This document shows, in pieces, positions 5,931 through 7,245 of a stretch of 7,245 nt of DNA. The stretch is from Hyphomicrobiales bacterium (GTDB taxonomy: Bacteria; Pseudomonadota; Alphaproteobacteria; Rhizobiales; JALURZ01): positions 1-7,245 of the forward strand of contig JALURZ010000282.1 in NCBI GenBank assembly GCA_027058735.1. Reading direction: 5' to 3'. The position numbers and the translations under genes were made by a program. The notes beneath the pieces were generated by a model, which saw only the letters and a list, made by a program, of their open reading frames with translations, ran no database searches and was not told the origin of the DNA. The stretch's first letter is position 1, and the number at the start of each line of letters is the position of its first letter.

Positions 5931-6360
5931 GGGCGATTTCGATGATCCCGGCGTCGCCGCCGTCTATCAGGCTTATCCGCCACGGGTCCGCGACGCGCTT
6001 TTGGGGCTGCGCCGGATCATTCTTGAGACGGCCGCTGCAACAAAAGACGCCGGGCAGCTTATTGAAACGCTGAAATGGGGCCAGCCGTCCTACCTGACCG
6101 TCAGTCCGAAAAGCGGCAGCACCGTTCGCGTTGGCCCGGTCGCGGGCGCGACTGATCAATACGCGCTGTATTTTCACTGCCGCACCAATCTGATCGAGAC
6201 CTTCCGCGGTCTGTATCACGATGAACTGACTTTCGCCGGCAACCGCGCTATCGTGTTCCACGCAGACGACACGGTGCCGCAAGAGCCGGTGCGCCATTGC
6301 GTCTCCCTGGCGCTGACTTATCATGTGCGCAAGCGCAATTCACGCGCGCAAGCACAGTGA
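5923..6360 (+). CDS. DUF1801 (YdhG-like) protein
   Basis: 145-residue protein of the DUF1801 family, biochemically uncharacterised as far as I know. Hallmarks: YPPRVRDALLGLRRIILETA (18-37), the signature ETLKWGQPSYLTVSPKSGST (48-67), and YALYFHCRTNLIETFR (80-95). The ATG lies inside the end of the deaminase gene (ATGACTGA, overlap 5923-5930), so translation is probably coupled to it; a longer reading from 5809 would run inside the deaminase and is rejected. It ends 28 bases before the dioxygenase. Its place inside a 3-hydroxyanthranilate operon is unexpected, as no step of the known pathway needs it. It may be a passenger or an accessory factor. Confidence 0.9.
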   Translation: MTEGDFDDPGVAAVYQAYPPRVRDALLGLRRIILETAAATKDAGQLIETLKWGQPSYLTVSPKSGSTVRVGPVAGATDQYALYFHCRTNLIETFRGLYHDELTFAGNRAIVFHADDTVPQEPVRHCVSLALTYHVRKRNSRAQAQ

Positions 6361-6388
6361 CCGGACCCAACGATCGCGAGTTGCCCCC

Positions 6389-6952
6389 ATGATCAAGCAC
6401 CCTTCCCTGACGCCCTTCAATTTCACCGCCTGGATCGAGCAGAACCGCGATCAGCTCAAACCCCCGGTCGGCAACAAACTGCTGCATGAGGGGTCCGGCA
6501 TGATCGTGATGGTGGTCGGCGGCCCCAATACGCGGATGGATTTTCATGACGACCCGGTCGAGGAATGGTTTTACCAGATCAAGGGCGACATGATGTTGAA
6601 GATCGCCGATGGCGGCGAAATCTATGACCTTCCCATCCGCGAGGGCGAGGTTTTCATGTTGCCCGCCCACACCCGCCACGCGCCCCAGCGCCCGCAGCAG
6701 GGTTCGATCGGGCTGGTTGTGGAATCGCCGCGCATGGCGGGCATGAAGGAAGGGTTCGAGTGGTACTGTTTTTCCTGCAAGGGGCTGGTGCACCGGATCG
6801 AGGTCACGCTCGGCGATCCAAGCGGCATTGTCACGGAACTGCCCAAAATTTATGATGCCTATCATGCGGACATGGATGCGCGCACCTGCCCGGCCTGCGC
6901 AACGGTGCATCCCGGCAAGGGCAAGCCACCCGACGGTTGGGTGGTCCTATAG
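6389..6952 (+). CDS. nbaC: 3-hydroxyanthranilate 3,4-dioxygenase
   Basis: 187-residue cupin dioxygenase that opens the ring of 3-hydroxyanthranilate with O2 to give 2-amino-3-carboxymuconate semialdehyde. The Fe(II) ligands are His53, Glu59 and His97 (TRMDFHDDPVEEWFYQ and LPAHTRHAPQRP). The substrate-binding residues Arg49, Arg101 and Glu112 match the family. The bacterial second metal site (rubredoxin-like) is intact as Cys127-x2-Cys130 (CFSC) and Cys167-x2-Cys170 (CPAC). The length agrees with bacterial enzymes (about 174-190). ATG at 6389 gives the usual N-terminus ending in PFNFTAWIEQNR; a start at 6323 would lie inside the DUF1801 gene. A weak site (GCGAG) precedes it. It is followed 14 bases later by the decarboxylase, the next enzyme of the pathway. 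Confidence 0.97.
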   Translation: MIKHPSLTPFNFTAWIEQNRDQLKPPVGNKLLHEGSGMIVMVVGGPNTRMDFHDDPVEEWFYQIKGDMMLKIADGGEIYDLPIREGEVFMLPAHTRHAPQRPQQGSIGLVVESPRMAGMKEGFEWYCFSCKGLVHRIEVTLGDPSGIVTELPKIYDAYHADMDARTCPACATVHPGKGKPPDGWVVL

Positions 6953-6966
6953 GCGGCAGGGTGTCC

Positions 6967-7245
6967 ATGACGGTCATCGATATTCACAGCCATTTCTTTC
7001 CCGAGACCTGGCCCGACCTGGCCCAGCGGTTTGGCACGCCCGACTGGCCGTGGCTCAGGCATACCGGCCCCGGCAAGGCCATGGTGATGGTGGGGGACCG
7101 CGAGTTCCGCCCCGTCACATCGGCCTGCTGGGATGCAGAACAACGGCTCGAAGACATGGACCGCGACGGTATCGACCTCCAGATCCTGTGCGCCACGCCG
7201 GTCCTGTTCGCCTATATGAGGCCGGCGTGGCGCACAGGATCTGGA
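6967..7245 (+). CDS. nbaD: 2-amino-3-carboxymuconate-6-semialdehyde decarboxylase, N-terminus only
   Basis: Zinc-dependent amidohydrolase-superfamily decarboxylase (ACMSD) that converts the product of NbaC to 2-aminomuconate semialdehyde. 93 codons are visible of about 335. The metal motif HxH is at His7 and His9 (IDIHSHFFPETWPDL). Further family signatures are the CWDAEQRLEDMDRDGIDLQ block (54-72) and LCATPVLFAY (74-83). GGCAGGG a few bases before the ATG is its ribosome binding site. From about residue 85 (after FAYMRP) the translation no longer looks like ACMSD, because bases 7222-7245 are an exact reverse complement of 7178-7201. The true protein probably continues differently in the organism. 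Confidence 0.93.
   Translation, partial: MTVIDIHSHFFPETWPDLAQRFGTPDWPWLRHTGPGKAMVMVGDREFRPVTSACWDAEQRLEDMDRDGIDLQILCATPVLFAYMRPAWRTGSG
7178..7245. repeat. Perfect 24-bp inverted repeat ending at the window edge
   Basis: Left arm 7178-7201 and right arm 7222-7245 are exact reverse complements (24 of 24), with a 20-base loop (7202-7221). The arms lie within coding sequence of nbaD and run up to the last base. The reading frame loses family likeness in the right arm, which points to a fold-back or chimeric join, perhaps primed at the self-complementary CCGG, rather than a native hairpin. Confidence 0.9.

Noticed and set aside
6248..6910. 220-codon minus-strand ORF over nbaC
   Set aside because: It is a shadow of the dioxygenase; the plus strand carries complete metal-binding motifs.

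Overview
The window looks like chromosomal DNA of a high-GC proteobacterium, most likely an alphaproteobacterium. This is an inference from G/C-rich third codon positions, the style of the CHASE2 adenylate cyclase, and the combination of aromatic-degradation genes. I saw no tRNA, rRNA, CRISPR array, transposase or phage gene.

Layout: (1) 1-2115, minus strand: a membrane-anchored CHASE2-type class III adenylate cyclase, complete at the N-terminus and running off the left edge. (2) 2116-3038: a poorly assignable stretch with a 16-nt palindrome upstream of the cyclase and one weak plus-strand ORF (2403-2945). (3) 3039-4280, plus: a PhzS-like FAD-dependent aromatic monooxygenase with a clear Shine-Dalgarno. 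(4) 4376-4597, plus: a 73-aa small membrane protein. (5) 4661-4747, minus: a 28-aa single-helix membrane peptide gene, with a strong ribosome binding site and a textbook terminator (4606-4628). (6) 4884-5324, minus: a small single-domain cupin. (7) 5502-7245, plus: a tight cluster of a 2-aminomuconate deaminase-like RidA protein, a DUF1801 protein, 3-hydroxyanthranilate 3,4-dioxygenase (nbaC) and the N-terminus of 2-amino-3-carboxymuconate semialdehyde decarboxylase (nbaD).

The right-hand cluster is coherent. NbaC opens the ring of 3-hydroxyanthranilate, NbaD decarboxylates the product, and (after an aldehyde dehydrogenase not visible here) the RidA-family enzyme deaminates 2-aminomuconate. 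This is the meta-cleavage route of the kynurenine / 2-nitrobenzoate pathway. The divergent cupin and the upstream flavin monooxygenase may be accessory or entry enzymes, but that is inference.

The last 68 bases form a perfect 24-bp inverted repeat ending exactly at the window edge, inside nbaD. The nbaD reading frame stops looking like the family at that point. I think it is more likely a fold-back/chimera artefact at a contig end than biology. The most interesting possibly undescribed items are the 28-aa peptide gene with its two-hairpin 3' end, the DUF1801 gene embedded in the 3-hydroxyanthranilate operon, and the orphan monooxygenase. I did not find a convincing wholly new system.
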